The notes under the pieces were generated by a model. The model worked only from the letters and a program-made list of their open reading frames with translations. It was not told the DNA's origin and searched no databases. A stretch of DNA of 64,000 bases from Caulobacter sp. (GTDB lineage: Bacteria; Pseudomonadota; Alphaproteobacteria; Caulobacterales; Caulobacteraceae), in assembly GCA_030683005.1 (NCBI GenBank), contig JAUXMY010000014.1, positions 1-64,000 of the forward strand, read 5' to 3'. Positions 19,419 to 28,247 of this stretch are shown here, piece after piece. Position numbers and translations under genes: made by a program. Numbering within the stretch: position 1 is the stretch's first letter; the number at the start of each line of letters is the position of its first letter.

Positions 19419-19562
19419 GGGCGCTCCGAAGAATGGTGCAGCCTACATCGTCCGATGCCGGTCAGGGTAGGCTGGCCGGCGTGAGATGTTGCCGGCGCCT
19501 TCCAGCGTCTCGACTTGCAAGATCGTTGACCGTCCGATCGGCTACCGACAGGCTGGCGGGCG

Positions 19563-20165
19563 ATGACCAGCGACCTCCCCGCCTCTCCCGCCTCCGCCCG
19601 CAACCGCGAGCCGCTTCTCGACGTCCTGCGGCGCTGGCTTCCTGCATCAGGGACGGTTCTGGAGATCGCCAGCGGCCTGGGCGAACATGCCGTCTGGTAC
19701 GCCCGGGCCCTTCCCGGCGTGACCTGGCAGCCGACGGACCGGTCGGCCGAAGCGCTGGACATCCTCGCCGCGCGGCGAGAGGCGGCCGGCCTGCGCAACC
19801 TCGCCCCGCCCGTGCTCCTGGACGCCGCCTCGCCGGACAGCTGGCCCCTCGAACGCGCCGACGCCGTCGTCTGCATCAACATGATCCACATCTCGCCCTG
19901 GGCGGCGACAGAGGGCCTTATGGCCGGGGCTGCGCGCGTTCTCCCGGCCGGAGCCCCCCTCTGCCTCTATGGCCCTTACATCGAGGCCGGCGTCGAGACC
20001 GCGCCGAGCAATCTGGCCTTCGACGCCGACCTGCGCCGCCGCGATCCGGCCTGGGGCCTGCGCGAGCTGGACACGGTGAAGGCGCTGGCGGCGCGCCATG
20101 ACCTGGTCTTCTTCGAGCGCGTCGCCATGCCGGCCAACAACCTCTGCCTTCTGTTTCGCCGTTGA
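19563..20165 (+). CDS. DUF938 SAM-dependent methyltransferase
   Basis: A 200-residue class I methyltransferase-like protein. SAM motif I is VLEIASGLGEHAVWYARALP, followed by WQPTDRS at the end of strand 2 and a VVCINMIHISPW motif IV. The DUF938 signature RNREPLLDVLRRWLP is at the N-terminus and PSNLAFDADLRRRDPAWGLR in the C-terminal part. The methyl acceptor is unknown for the family. It is transcribed towards the thioesterase gene at 20248. Confidence 0.88.
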   Translation: MTSDLPASPASARNREPLLDVLRRWLPASGTVLEIASGLGEHAVWYARALPGVTWQPTDRSAEALDILAARREAAGLRNLAPPVLLDAASPDSWPLERADAVVCINMIHISPWAATEGLMAGAARVLPAGAPLCLYGPYIEAGVETAPSNLAFDADLRRRDPAWGLRELDTVKALAARHDLVFFERVAMPANNLCLLFRR

Positions 20166-20247
20166 GGCTGCGTGATCGGCGATGGACTGCCCTCGCGGCG
20201 CCCGTCTAAAGGGCGTCGCAGTCCATCAGAGTCAGAGCCCAGCACCC

Positions 20248-20694
20248 ATGAAGCCGCCCGCCTGGCGCCAGGATCGCGCCGTCTATCCGCACAGCTTCCA
20301 CATCCAGACCCGCTACCGTGACGAGGACGGGCTGCACCACATCAACAACATCGCCGTCGCCGCCTACTACGACGAAACGCGGGCCCGGTTCTCGCGCGAG
20401 GTGTTCAAGACCGCCGGGCTCGGCGACCGCGTGCGGATCGTCACCGCCGACAGCCGGGTGAGCTATCTGGCCGAGGTGTTCCATCCTGATGAGGTCGAGG
20501 TGCGCTCCGGCATCCTGCGGATCGGAACGGCGTCCTACGAGATCGGCCAGGCGATGTTCCAGAAGGGCCGCTGCGTCGGGATCTGCACGACCACCTTCGT
20601 ACAGGCCTCAGCCGAGGGCGCGAGCCCGTTAGCCCCGGCCCTCCGCGCGGCGCTGGAGGCGATGATGATCAGGGCGCCGGAACCCGCGGCCTGA
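20248..20694 (+). CDS. Hotdog-fold acyl-CoA thioesterase
   Basis: A 148-residue protein of the 4-hydroxybenzoyl-CoA thioesterase superfamily. The active-site segment YRDEDGLHHINNIAVAAYYD carries the D-x-x-x-x-H-x-N arrangement used by YbgC/FcbC-type enzymes, and the following strands (RVSYLAEVFHPDEVEVRSG) match the hotdog core. The acyl substrate is unknown. The ATG at 20248 is chosen because the 22 upstream in-frame codons are not conserved-looking. Confidence 0.85.
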   Translation: MKPPAWRQDRAVYPHSFHIQTRYRDEDGLHHINNIAVAAYYDETRARFSREVFKTAGLGDRVRIVTADSRVSYLAEVFHPDEVEVRSGILRIGTASYEIGQAMFQKGRCVGICTTTFVQASAEGASPLAPALRAALEAMMIRAPEPAA

Positions 20695-20716
20695 CGTCAG
20701 GCCCGGGTGGTCGCCA

Positions 20717-21211
20717 TCAGCACCATTGCGCCTTCCGCCCGGCCCAGCGCTGCGCCGCGCCTTCGCGCACGAGCTGCTCGCCGACGTCCACGCCGTTGAC
20801 GCTCACCCGCGCCAGCGTCCGGCCGTAGCGGTCCTCGCCCCGACGCGCGAGGCGGATATCGCCGCCCGAAAGCAGCTGCCCCAGGCGCGCCTTGGCCTGC
20901 ACCGCCAGCTGCGCCTCGGCGGCGCACCGGGCCCGGCCGGGCATCTCGGGAGTGTCGATGTTCTCGATCCGGATTCGCTCCTCGAGCACCCGGAAGGTGT
21001 CGCCGTCGGTGATACGGATGTCGGCGGCGCGGATCTGTCCCGCGGCAGGCCCGACCGTCGTCTCCTGTCGCGGCGCCGCGTCCGCCTGCTCGACAAACTC
21101 ACCGCGCGTCAGCCAGGCCGCGGTCGGGGTGATAACCAGAAGCCCGCAGAGAACAATCGTGCGGAGGCTGATAACGGCTCGTCGGCGACGGTACGGAATG
21201 AAGCGGGGCAT
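20717..21211 (-). CDS. Thermonuclease (SNase-like) family protein
   Basis: A 164-residue protein with an N-terminal membrane anchor or signal (TIVLCGLLVITPTAAWL, residues about 18-34) and an SNase OB-fold. Key residues: DGDTFRV, then RIRIENIDTPE (catalytic Arg and Ca-binding Asp region) and DRYGRTLARVSVNGVDVGEQ with the second catalytic Arg. These are membrane-anchored or exported nucleases. It has the short length typical of alphaproteobacterial members. Confidence 0.88.
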   Translation of the reverse strand: MPRFIPYRRRRAVISLRTIVLCGLLVITPTAAWLTRGEFVEQADAAPRQETTVGPAAGQIRAADIRITDGDTFRVLEERIRIENIDTPEMPGRARCAAEAQLAVQAKARLGQLLSGGDIRLARRGEDRYGRTLARVSVNGVDVGEQLVREGAAQRWAGRKAQWC

Positions 21212-21246
21212 GGCCCCACGCTCGCGCCTCGCGCCCTAATGAAGGG

Positions 21247-21687
21247 TCAACGAACGCCCTTAACCCGCTCCGCCAACGCCCGGTTCACCGCCTCGTAGTA
21301 CGGGACGAACTTCTCCCTGAGGACAGCGTCCGAGAAGGTCATGGCGATCAGTCCGCCCATGTCTTCGCCGTGCAGCAGCCGGGTCCCCTCGCCCTCAGGC
21401 GTCAGGGTGAAGTGGTGGCGGCCCCGAAACAGCAAGGGCACGTTGCCGGTCCAGGCCAGCGCCCGTTCCGGCTCGAAGGTCGTCAGGGTCACGGTCTGGG
21501 TCACGGTGGCGCCCGGCTTGCCGCCCGGATTGACGAAGGTCGTGCGGATCTTCCCGCCCGGCCGCGCCTCGCCGCTGGCCCGGATGTTCAGCGGGTTCCA
21601 GTCGGCATAGGCGTCGAAGTCGACCAGCACGGCCCAGACTTCAGCGGGCGGCGCGGGAATGAAGGCTTCGGTTCGAATGGTCTTCAT
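21247..21687 (-). CDS. SRPBCC-family protein
   Basis: A 146-residue START/Bet v1-like domain (polyketide cyclase/dehydrase type): MKTIRTEAFIPAPPAEVWAV, then LVDFDAYADWNPLN and a C-terminal helix. These bind hydrophobic ligands; the function is unknown. The frame stays open far upstream, through the region of the PaaI-family gene, but the ATG at 21687 matches the family N-terminus. It follows the PaaI-family gene by 8 bp, so the two are likely one transcript. Confidence 0.85.
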   Translation of the reverse strand: MKTIRTEAFIPAPPAEVWAVLVDFDAYADWNPLNIRASGEARPGGKIRTTFVNPGGKPGATVTQTVTLTTFEPERALAWTGNVPLLFRGRHHFTLTPEGEGTRLLHGEDMGGLIAMTFSDAVLREKFVPYYEAVNRALAERVKGVR

Positions 21688-21695
21688 GACGGGCC

Positions 21696-22130
21696 TCAGG
21701 TCGCGGCGCGGGCGGCCGATTCGACCCGGTTGCGCTCGGCCAGCATGATGGTCGAACTGGCCTTGGCCAGGACGGTCCCGGCGGTATCCAGCAGCCGCCC
21801 CTCGAAGAAGCAGGTGCGCTTGCCCTTCCGCTCGACCCAGGCCTCGGCGATGACGCGACCGGGACGAGCCGGGGCGAAGAAGCTGACCTTCAGCTCCAGC
21901 GACATCGGCACGATGTCGTTCCCCGCCATGGCGATCGCCGCATGGGCCATGGCCGCGTCGATCCAGCCGGTGATGAAGCCGCCCTGCACGACGCCGCCCG
22001 AATGGCACATGTGCAGGCCCGCCTCGTACTCGAGCACCGCCCGGCCGGCAGGGTCCATCTCGACGCGACGCACCAGCCCGAGCGTCCTGTTCAGATCCTC
22101 GACGCCGGAGGACTTGGTGCTGTCGGTCAT
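21696..22130 (-). CDS. PaaI-family thioesterase
   Basis: A 144-residue hotdog protein. The PaaI-type active-site segment HSGGVVQGGFITGWIDAAMA followed by HAAIA is intact, with the G-G-x-x-x-x-G-x-x-x-x-x-x-D pattern. It hydrolyses an acyl-CoA, exact chain unknown. It is the first gene of a likely two-gene unit with the SRPBCC gene. Confidence 0.87.
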   Translation of the reverse strand: MTDSTKSSGVEDLNRTLGLVRRVEMDPAGRAVLEYEAGLHMCHSGGVVQGGFITGWIDAAMAHAAIAMAGNDIVPMSLELKVSFFAPARPGRVIAEAWVERKGKRTCFFEGRLLDTAGTVLAKASSTIMLAERNRVESAARAAT

Positions 22131-22194
22131 GGAACGCTCCCCTGTGTTTTGCGCAGCATAGCCGACTGCCGCCGGGGCGCCGCAAGCCTGTCGC

Positions 22195-22800
22195 TCAGAG
22201 GCCGGCCGCCAGGGCCAGCCGCATGAGCTCGGCCATGTTGCGGGCGCCGGTCTTGGTCATCAGGTTGGCGCGGTAGATCTCGACCGTGCGGGGGCTGATG
22301 CCCAGGTCGTAGGCGATGACCTTGTTGGCCTTGCCGGCCACGACGCCGGCCAGCACGTCGCGCTCGCGCGGCGAGAGGGTCGCCAGTCGCGCCTGCGCCT
22401 CCTTGAAACCGCCGTCTTCCGGCGGGGCTCCCTGGCGATCCAGGGCGTTTCGCACCGCGCGCAGCAGCACGTCGTCGGCGAACGGCTTCTCTATGAAGTC
22501 GATGACGCCGGCCTTCATGGCCTCAACGGCCATGGACACGTCGCCATGCCCGGTCATGACGACCACCGGCAGATCATGACCCTGCGCGCGCAGGTGATCG
22601 ATGAGCTCCATCCCGCTGAGCCCCGGCATGCGCACGTCAGTCAGCACACAGCCGCCGGATATGCCCGGCAGGGCATCGAGGAACGCTATCGCAGACTCGT
22701 AAACCCGGGTCTCGAAGCCCTGGATGTCGAGCAGGAAGGACAGCGAGTCCCGCATCGCCTCATCATCGTCGATAACATGCACAATCTGACTACTGGTCAA
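22195..22800 (-). CDS. fixJ: Response regulator FixJ
   Basis: A 201-residue two-domain regulator. The receiver domain has [10 protein letters not shown] near the start and the phospho-acceptor Asp about 55 in VLTDVRMPG; the output domain is a LuxR-type HTH ([20 protein letters not shown] followed by [14 protein letters not shown]). FixJ is phosphorylated by FixL at low oxygen and activates fixK-type promoters. There is no ATG: the TTG at 22800 has GGAGG 6 bases upstream and overlaps the end of fixL by 11 bases; a GTG at 22782 is the alternative. It is the last gene of the fixK-fixL-fixJ run. Confidence 0.93.
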   Translation of the reverse strand: MTSSQIVHVIDDDEAMRDSLSFLLDIQGFETRVYESAIAFLDALPGISGGCVLTDVRMPGLSGMELIDHLRAQGHDLPVVVMTGHGDVSMAVEAMKAGVIDFIEKPFADDVLLRAVRNALDRQGAPPEDGGFKEAQARLATLSPRERDVLAGVVAGKANKVIAYDLGISPRTVEIYRANLMTKTGARNMAELMRLALAAGL

Positions 22801-24265
22801 TCGTCGCCTCCGCTTCGGCCAAGGGGAGTGTGAAGGAGAAGGTCGCGCCGCCCTGCGCGTTGCGATCAGCCCAGATTCGTCCGCCGTGAGCCTCAACGAT
22901 GGTGCGGCAGATGGAAAGGCCGACGCCCAGCCCGGACGATTTCGTGGTCAGGAAGGGTTCGAACAGCCGGTCGGCGACGGCCGGGTCCACGCCCGGACCG
23001 GTATCGGCCACGGTGACAAGCGCCATCCCCGCCTCGCCGCCCGACACGGACACCACCAGTTCGCGGCGCGGACTTTGCTCCATCGCGTCGATCGCGTTGC
23101 GGATCAGGTTCAGGGCGACCTGCTGCACCTGGATCTTGTCGACGATGACCGGGCCCAGGTTGCGGTCGAAGCGCAGATCGACACGGATACCCTGTTCCTT
23201 CGCGCCCACCAGAGCCAGGGCGCTGGCCTCCTCCATCAGCTTGGCGGGATCCTCCAGGGTGTGGTCGGTCTCGCCCTTGGCGACGAACTCGCGAAGGCGC
23301 TTGATGACATCGCCGGCGCGGATGGCCTGGTCGCCGGCCCGGTCGAGCGCCTGACGCAACCGCGCTGGATCAGGCGCGCCGCTGTCCAGCATCATCGCCG
23401 CGCCCTTCATGTAATTGGTGACGGCCGAAAGAGGCTGGTTGAGCTCATGCGCCAGGGCCGAGGCCATCTCGCCCATGGCCGTCAGCCGCGAGACATGGAC
23501 GAGCTCCGACTGAAGTTCCTGCAGACGGCGCTCCTGGTCCCGGCGTTCAGTCAGATCGCGCACAAACCCGGTGAAGAACTGCTCGCGCCCCTCGGACGCT
23601 TCGCCCACGGCGAGCTCCATGGGGAAGGTGGAGCCGTCTCGGCGCTCGCCGACGACGATCCGGCCGATGCCGATGATCCGGCGCTCCCCGGTGCTCAGAT
23701 AACGTTCGAGATAGCTGTCGTGCTGTTCGCGGTACGGCGACGGCATCAGGATGCTGACGTTCCGGCCGATGGTCTCCTCCGGCGTCCAGCCGAACAGCCG
23801 CACGGCGGCGGCGCTGAACGAGCGGATGACGCCCCGGCTGTCGATGACGATCATCGCCTCGGGAACGGTGTCGAGGATCGACTGCAGGTGGGACTGGCGC
23901 GCCGCGCTTTCGCGGCCGTCGCGCCGCAACCGATCGCCCACGCCGCCCAGCACGGGGGCCAGCATGAGGAAGGCGACGCTCTCGATGATGTTGGGCAGTT
24001 CCAGCATCTGCCCGCGCAGCAGGGCCGCGTTGACGACAACGCAAAGCAGGGCCGCCAGCGTCGCGGGACCTCGCCCGCCCAGCCAGGACGCGATGAGGAT
24101 CGCCGGGACGTAGATGACGAACGCGGTACGCCCTTCGAACCAGACGCCGATCAGCCACTGCGCCCCGAACGCCAGCGCCGCGGCGGCCGTCGCCGCAGCG
24201 TAGCCGGCGGACACCATCGGATCGTTTGTCAGCGCCCTGGAAACTCTGGTCAGGAAGTTGGGCAT
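22790..24265 (-). CDS. fixL: Oxygen-sensing histidine kinase FixL
   Basis: A 491-residue kinase from the ATG at 24265 (a GTG at 24301 is also possible; neither has a good ribosome site). Three or four N-terminal membrane segments (about 18-110) precede a PAS domain (about 125-235). The PAS domain has [10 protein letters not shown] (His182) and [10 protein letters not shown] (Arg202), matching the heme-ligand His and the distal-side Arg of rhizobial FixL, so it should bind heme and sense oxygen. HisKA has His about 273 in [10 protein letters not shown]; HATPase has [10 protein letters not shown] and DTGPGV. It is translationally coupled to fixJ. Confidence 0.95.
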   Translation of the reverse strand: MPNFLTRVSRALTNDPMVSAGYAAATAAAALAFGAQWLIGVWFEGRTAFVIYVPAILIASWLGGRGPATLAALLCVVVNAALLRGQMLELPNIIESVAFLMLAPVLGGVGDRLRRDGRESAARQSHLQSILDTVPEAMIVIDSRGVIRSFSAAAVRLFGWTPEETIGRNVSILMPSPYREQHDSYLERYLSTGERRIIGIGRIVVGERRDGSTFPMELAVGEASEGREQFFTGFVRDLTERRDQERRLQELQSELVHVSRLTAMGEMASALAHELNQPLSAVTNYMKGAAMMLDSGAPDPARLRQALDRAGDQAIRAGDVIKRLREFVAKGETDHTLEDPAKLMEEASALALVGAKEQGIRVDLRFDRNLGPVIVDKIQVQQVALNLIRNAIDAMEQSPRRELVVSVSGGEAGMALVTVADTGPGVDPAVADRLFEPFLTTKSSGLGVGLSICRTIVEAHGGRIWADRNAQGGATFSFTLPLAEAEATIDQ

Positions 24266-24329
24266 GCGGCCAGCCGGTGAATCGGACTCTCCGATTAGCA
24301 CAGGCCGGGCCGAAGGGACGATTCAGGGT

Positions 24330-24977
24330 TCAGGCGGCGACCAGCCGGGTCAGGGCCGAACGATTGCCGATCCTGAACTGCCGACATCCGATGAAGGTCA
24401 CCAGACCCTCGGTCTGGAGCTGGGTCAGCATGCGGGAGACCGTCTCGATGGTCAGGCCCAGGTAGTCAGCCATGTCCTGGCGACCCATGGTCAGGGTCTG
24501 GATTTCACCGCCCTGACGATCCGCGACATCGTAGAGGAAGCTGGCGACCTTCTCGCGAGCGGTCTTGCGACCCAACATCATCAGGTGCTCCCGCGTCCGT
24601 TCGAGTTCGCGGGCGGTCGCCGTCCAGATCATCCGCTCGATGCTCACGGTATCGTCGGCCATGGCCAGGGATGTGCGCTTGAAGACCTGGACCTGGGCGT
24701 CGCAGAGCGCCTCGGCGGAAAACCTGTGTTCCGGACCGGCTTCGAGACCGAAGAAGTCACCGGCGTAGTAGAAATCGCCGATCTGGCGACGACCATCGCT
24801 GTCGAGGCGGGTCGTGCGGACCGCACCGCTGATGACCCGGTAGATGAGGTCGGTCTCTTCCGCCTGGGCGTAGATTTCCTCGCCCGGTGCGTAGGCGATG
24901 GTCGCGCCCGGGAGGCTGCGGACATCGTCCTGGACGGCGTGGGCGCTGCGGGCGAAGGTGACGATCTGCGCGGTCAT
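24330..24977 (-). CDS. fixK: Crp/Fnr-family regulator, FixK type
   Basis: A 215-residue CRP/FNR protein: cyclic-nucleotide-like beta-roll (about 20-120), long dimer helix, and a winged HTH with DMADYLGLTIETVSRMLTQL. The E-x-x-SR motif of the recognition helix is the one that reads TTGAT half-sites. It lacks the N-terminal Cys cluster of FNR, so it is regulated by synthesis, as in FixK. Placed immediately before fixL on the same strand (28- or 64-bp gap), which is not the usual order. I chose the ATG at 24977 because the upstream codons are unlike the family. Confidence 0.9.
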   Translation of the reverse strand: MTAQIVTFARSAHAVQDDVRSLPGATIAYAPGEEIYAQAEETDLIYRVISGAVRTTRLDSDGRRQIGDFYYAGDFFGLEAGPEHRFSAEALCDAQVQVFKRTSLAMADDTVSIERMIWTATARELERTREHLMMLGRKTAREKVASFLYDVADRQGGEIQTLTMGRQDMADYLGLTIETVSRMLTQLQTEGLVTFIGCRQFRIGNRSALTRLVAA

Positions 24978-25071
24978 GTGGCGTTCCCCATCTGTGATGT
25001 CAGGGGTAGGCGACATGCCAGGAGCCCGAAATTCAGGGTCGACGCATAAGGGAAAACACCTAGTGTCGCGT

Positions 25072-25887
25072 TCAGCGCCCCGAGAAGATCGGGGGCCGCT
25101 TCTCGAGAAAGCTCGCGACACCCTCCTTGTGATCCTCGGTCTTCATCAGGGCGCGGATCGTCTCTATGGCCCAGCCGCCGAGTTCGCGCGGGTCGCCATT
25201 GGTCCCCCGGCGCAACCCCTCCTTCATGTAGCGCAGGGCGAGCGGCGGATTGACCGCAATGCGGGCGGCCAGGGTCCGGGCGCGGTCCATCAGCTGGTCA
25301 TGCGGGGTCACCTCGCTGACCAGCCCGATGCGGAGGGCCTCGGCCGCGTCGATGACATCGCCGGTGAACAGCAACTCCGCGGCCTTGGCCGGTCCGACAA
25401 TCGACGGCAGCCGGTAGAAGCCGCCCACGTCGCAGACCAGGCCTCGCTTGATGAACAGTTCCGCGAACTTCGCCCGTTCCGAGCAGAGCCGGATGTCAGC
25501 GTACAGCGCCAGCTCCATGCCCCATCCGACCGCGGCGCCGTTGACGGCGGCGATCAGCGGCTTGTCGCATTCCAACGCCGCCATGGCCGCCGGCGTCGGC
25601 CTGTGCCGAACCACCGGCGTGGTGTCCGCCGAGACAGCCTTGGGTCCGGCCATGATCTCGCGGACATCATCGCCAGAGCAGAAAGCCGGATCGGCGCCAG
25701 TAACGATAACGCAGCGAGCCTCGGGATCGGCGACCGCCCGGCGAAGCGCCTTCTCGAGCCGGTCGTAGGCGTCCCAGTTGAGCGCATTGCGCTGCTCGGG
25801 CCGGTTCAGCGTGATAACCGCGACGTGGTCGGCGACCTCGTACAGTACGGTGGGAGCCCCCTCACCCGGATTGCCCTGCGCCATCAT
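25072..25887 (-). CDS. Enoyl-CoA hydratase/isomerase family protein
   Basis: A crotonase-fold protein of about 271 residues. Oxyanion-hole elements are GADPAFCSGDDVREI and NGAAVGWGMELALYADIR; the C-terminal part has DHKEGVASFLEKRPPIF. The catalytic Glu pair of classic hydratases is not clearly seen, so it may be an isomerase or another crotonase-type enzyme. Two consecutive ATG codons (25887 and 25884) follow GGAGG; the second has the better spacing. It stands alone between fixK and the NAD(P)H oxidoreductase. Confidence 0.85.
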   Translation of the reverse strand: MMAQGNPGEGAPTVLYEVADHVAVITLNRPEQRNALNWDAYDRLEKALRRAVADPEARCVIVTGADPAFCSGDDVREIMAGPKAVSADTTPVVRHRPTPAAMAALECDKPLIAAVNGAAVGWGMELALYADIRLCSERAKFAELFIKRGLVCDVGGFYRLPSIVGPAKAAELLFTGDVIDAAEALRIGLVSEVTPHDQLMDRARTLAARIAVNPPLALRYMKEGLRRGTNGDPRELGGWAIETIRALMKTEDHKEGVASFLEKRPPIFSGR

Positions 25888-25982
25888 CGTTCCTCCCGCG
25901 GCGCTCGTCCGGCGCCTTCCGGGGGAATGATGCGCCAGGGTCCGGGACGCCACAACGGCGCCCCGACGTCACCTCAGCCCGC

Positions 25983-26558
25983 TCAACGGGCCTGAACACC
26001 CAGGGCCTCGACCCGGCTCAGCCACGCCTTGCGCTGTTCAGGTGACCCCTCGACGCTGCCGATTATGGTGCTGCGCACCGAGAACCCCGCCAGCCGCAGG
26101 ATGCCCCTTGTCAGGCACTTCAGGCCGGCGGCGTCGAAAACCAGGCTGAAGAACGGCGCCGGCATGCCCATGGTGACGATCACCCGCGCCGTCTTGCCCT
26201 TCATCAGGCCGCCGCCCTTCTCGCCCGGCGCGGCCACAGCGAACCCGTAGCGGAAGACCTGCTCCAGGAAGGCCTTGAGAACGGCGGGCGGGCCGCCCAG
26301 CCAGAGCGGATAGACGATCACGACGTGCTGGGCCCAACGGATGGCGGCCTGAACGGCGCGGGCGGTCTCATCGGGTTCGGCGAGGAACTCCGGCTGGGAC
26401 TGGATGGGAGCAAGCTTGAGCGCGCCGACGTCGAGTCGACGGATCTGATGTCCGGCCAGATCGGCGCCGCGCAGGTAGGCCGCTGACAAGGCGGTGCAGT
26501 ACCTTTGACCGGAGGGATCGGGGTGTCCGTTGATGACCAGCACGCGGCGGCTGCTCAT
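25983..26558 (-). CDS. NAD(P)H-dependent oxidoreductase (flavodoxin-like quinone reductase)
   Basis: A 191-residue flavodoxin-like protein (NQO1/KefF/MdaB group): LVINGHPDPSGQRYCTAL binds the FMN/FAD phosphate, followed by VVIVYPLWLGGPPAVLKAF and a GKTARVIVTMGMP strand. It likely reduces quinones by two electrons. The ATG at 26558 overlaps the hemN stop by one base (TGATG), with AGGAG 6 bases upstream; a GTG one codon earlier is less likely. It is thus the second gene of a hemN unit and probably shares its FNR control. Confidence 0.85.
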   Translation of the reverse strand: MSSRRVLVINGHPDPSGQRYCTALSAAYLRGADLAGHQIRRLDVGALKLAPIQSQPEFLAEPDETARAVQAAIRWAQHVVIVYPLWLGGPPAVLKAFLEQVFRYGFAVAAPGEKGGGLMKGKTARVIVTMGMPAPFFSLVFDAAGLKCLTRGILRLAGFSVRSTIIGSVEGSPEQRKAWLSRVEALGVQAR

Positions 26559-27952
26559 CACAGGCTCCTGGAATGACGACCGGCGTTCGGATCAAGGTAG
26601 GCGTCGAACACCGCCGCTACGGATCGGACCAGCGGACGCCCGGCTTCGGTCACCACCAGTTTCGCGCCGTCCACAGTCAACAGGCCGTCCTGAACGAACG
26701 GCGCGAGGCGGGCGAACGCCTCGGTCAGGTCCGGCCCCTCTCCGAGCGTGCGGGAGTGGTTGGCGCGGATCGCGTCGACGTCGACCGCGAGATCACACAT
26801 CAGACTCTCGATGATGTCACCGCGGAAACGGTCCTCGTCGGTCAGGGCAACACCGCGCGCGGCCGGCAGGTTTCCGCGCAGGATCTCGTCCCGCCAGTTG
26901 CGCTCCAGCCCGTGGTTCTGGACGAAGCCCTGCGGCAGGCGGCTGATGGATGACGAGCCGACCCCGATCAGCACGGCGTTGGCGTCCGTCGTGTAGCCCT
27001 GGAAATTGCGATGGAGGCGGTGCTCGGCGAGCGCCCGCGCCAGTTCGTCGTCGGGCAGGGCGTAGTGGTCGAGGCCGATGCGGACATAGCCCTCACGCGC
27101 CAGCCGTTCGGCGGCCGCTTCGCTCTGGTCCAGCCGCTCGGAGGGTCCGGGCAGCTCGGAATCCTTGATGAGCTGCTGATTGGTCTTCATCCACGGCACA
27201 TGGGCGTAACCGAAAAACGCCAGCCGTTCAGGCTTGAGCGTCAGCACGGCGTCCAGCGTATTGTTCACGTCCGCAACGGTCTGGCGCGGCAGGCCGTACA
27301 TCAGGTCGAGATTGACCGACAGGACGCCGGCCTCGCGCAGCCAGCCGACGGCCCGTTCAATGACTTCGAACGGCTCGATCCGGTTGACTGCCGCCTGGAC
27401 GCGCGGCGACAGGTCCTGAACACCGACGCTGGCGCGGCTCAGGCCGTGGAAGGCCGCCGCCTGGACCCAGTCGCGGGTCAGCACCGCCGGGTCGAGCTCG
27501 GCCGCCACCATCGCGCCGGGCGACACCCTGAAGACGTGCCGGATCGCCTGGAAGAGGCGACCCATGTCTTCCCGGGACAGCATGTTGGGCGTGCCGCCAC
27601 CCAGATGGATGTCACGCGTGCGAAGGCGACCCGGCAACGCCGCTTCGACCAGCGCCAGTTCGTCGATCAGCCGATCGACATACTCGGCCACCGGCTCGGT
27701 CCGCGTGGTCGCCCGGGTGTTGCAGCCGCAGTACCAGCAGAGCCGGGCGCAGAACGGGATATGCAGATAAAGCGAGACGGCCTGGTCGGGCGACAGGTCG
27801 GCCAGCCAGCCGGCGTGCGTCCCGGCGTTCACCGCGCCGCTGAACTGAACCGCCGTGGGATAGCTTGTGTAACGCGGCGCCCGACCGTCATAGCGGGCGA
27901 TCAGCTCGTCCCGGGAGAGACGGTTGAGTGTCTTGGGCAGGGGGCTGGGCAT
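26558..27952 (-). CDS. hemN: Oxygen-independent coproporphyrinogen III oxidase
   Basis: A 464-residue radical-SAM enzyme that decarboxylates coproporphyrinogen III to protoporphyrinogen IX without oxygen. The cluster motif is C-x3-C-x2-C in IPFCARLCWYCGC, and typical HemN segments follow (HLGGGTPNMLS, YGLPRQT, GYTTDANAVLIGVG with SSISRL). The ATG at 27952 is preferred; the frame is open 43 codons further, into the FNR-box region. Two FNR boxes lie 85-130 bp upstream. HemN supplies heme for the cbb3 oxidase when oxygen is low. Confidence 0.95.
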   Translation of the reverse strand: MPSPLPKTLNRLSRDELIARYDGRAPRYTSYPTAVQFSGAVNAGTHAGWLADLSPDQAVSLYLHIPFCARLCWYCGCNTRATTRTEPVAEYVDRLIDELALVEAALPGRLRTRDIHLGGGTPNMLSREDMGRLFQAIRHVFRVSPGAMVAAELDPAVLTRDWVQAAAFHGLSRASVGVQDLSPRVQAAVNRIEPFEVIERAVGWLREAGVLSVNLDLMYGLPRQTVADVNNTLDAVLTLKPERLAFFGYAHVPWMKTNQQLIKDSELPGPSERLDQSEAAAERLAREGYVRIGLDHYALPDDELARALAEHRLHRNFQGYTTDANAVLIGVGSSSISRLPQGFVQNHGLERNWRDEILRGNLPAARGVALTDEDRFRGDIIESLMCDLAVDVDAIRANHSRTLGEGPDLTEAFARLAPFVQDGLLTVDGAKLVVTEAGRPLVRSVAAVFDAYLDPNAGRHSRSL

Positions 27953-28037
27953 GACTGTCCGGAACCTGATGAAAGCGCGAGCCGGCGGCGACATCGCGCC
28001 ATTCAAGCCTGCTAGCGCACCGTTGAGGCCGCTTCCT

Positions 28038-28051
28038 TGATGCGGATCAAA
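28038..28051. promoter_or_regulatory. FNR/FixK box upstream of hemN
   Basis: TTGATGCGGATCAA: both half-sites match TTGAT-N4-ATCAA exactly. It is 85 bp upstream of hemN and 196 bp upstream of the divergent ferritin-like gene. Confidence 0.88.
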
Positions 28052-28068
28052 TCCGCCGGCCGCAGTCT

Positions 28069-28082
28069 TGATCCAGGTCAAT
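28069..28082. promoter_or_regulatory. FNR/FixK box in the hemN / ferritin-like gap
   Basis: TTGATCCAGGTCAA: one perfect TTGAT half-site and a GTCAA half-site (one mismatch). It is the nearer box for the ferritin-like gene at 28248. The 295-bp gap 27953-28247 otherwise holds the two divergent promoters and no gene. Confidence 0.78.
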
Positions 28083-28247
28083 GATCCCGGTCCTGGGTCC
28101 GCGTTCCACTGAACGGAAGGCAGACCGGCTCCAGCGCCGCCAGCCCTAAACCTCCGCGATTCCCGGACCCGGCTTTTTCAACGGAGTCCGGATCGCTAAA
28201 AAAATGACGCCCCCGTCACCTTTGTCGGGGAATGGAAGGAACGTCCG

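Noticed and set aside
24978..25121. 48-codon N-terminal extension of fixK
   Set aside because: The extra segment overlaps the end of the enoyl-CoA hydratase gene, has no Fnr-like Cys cluster, and is unlike FixK N-termini.
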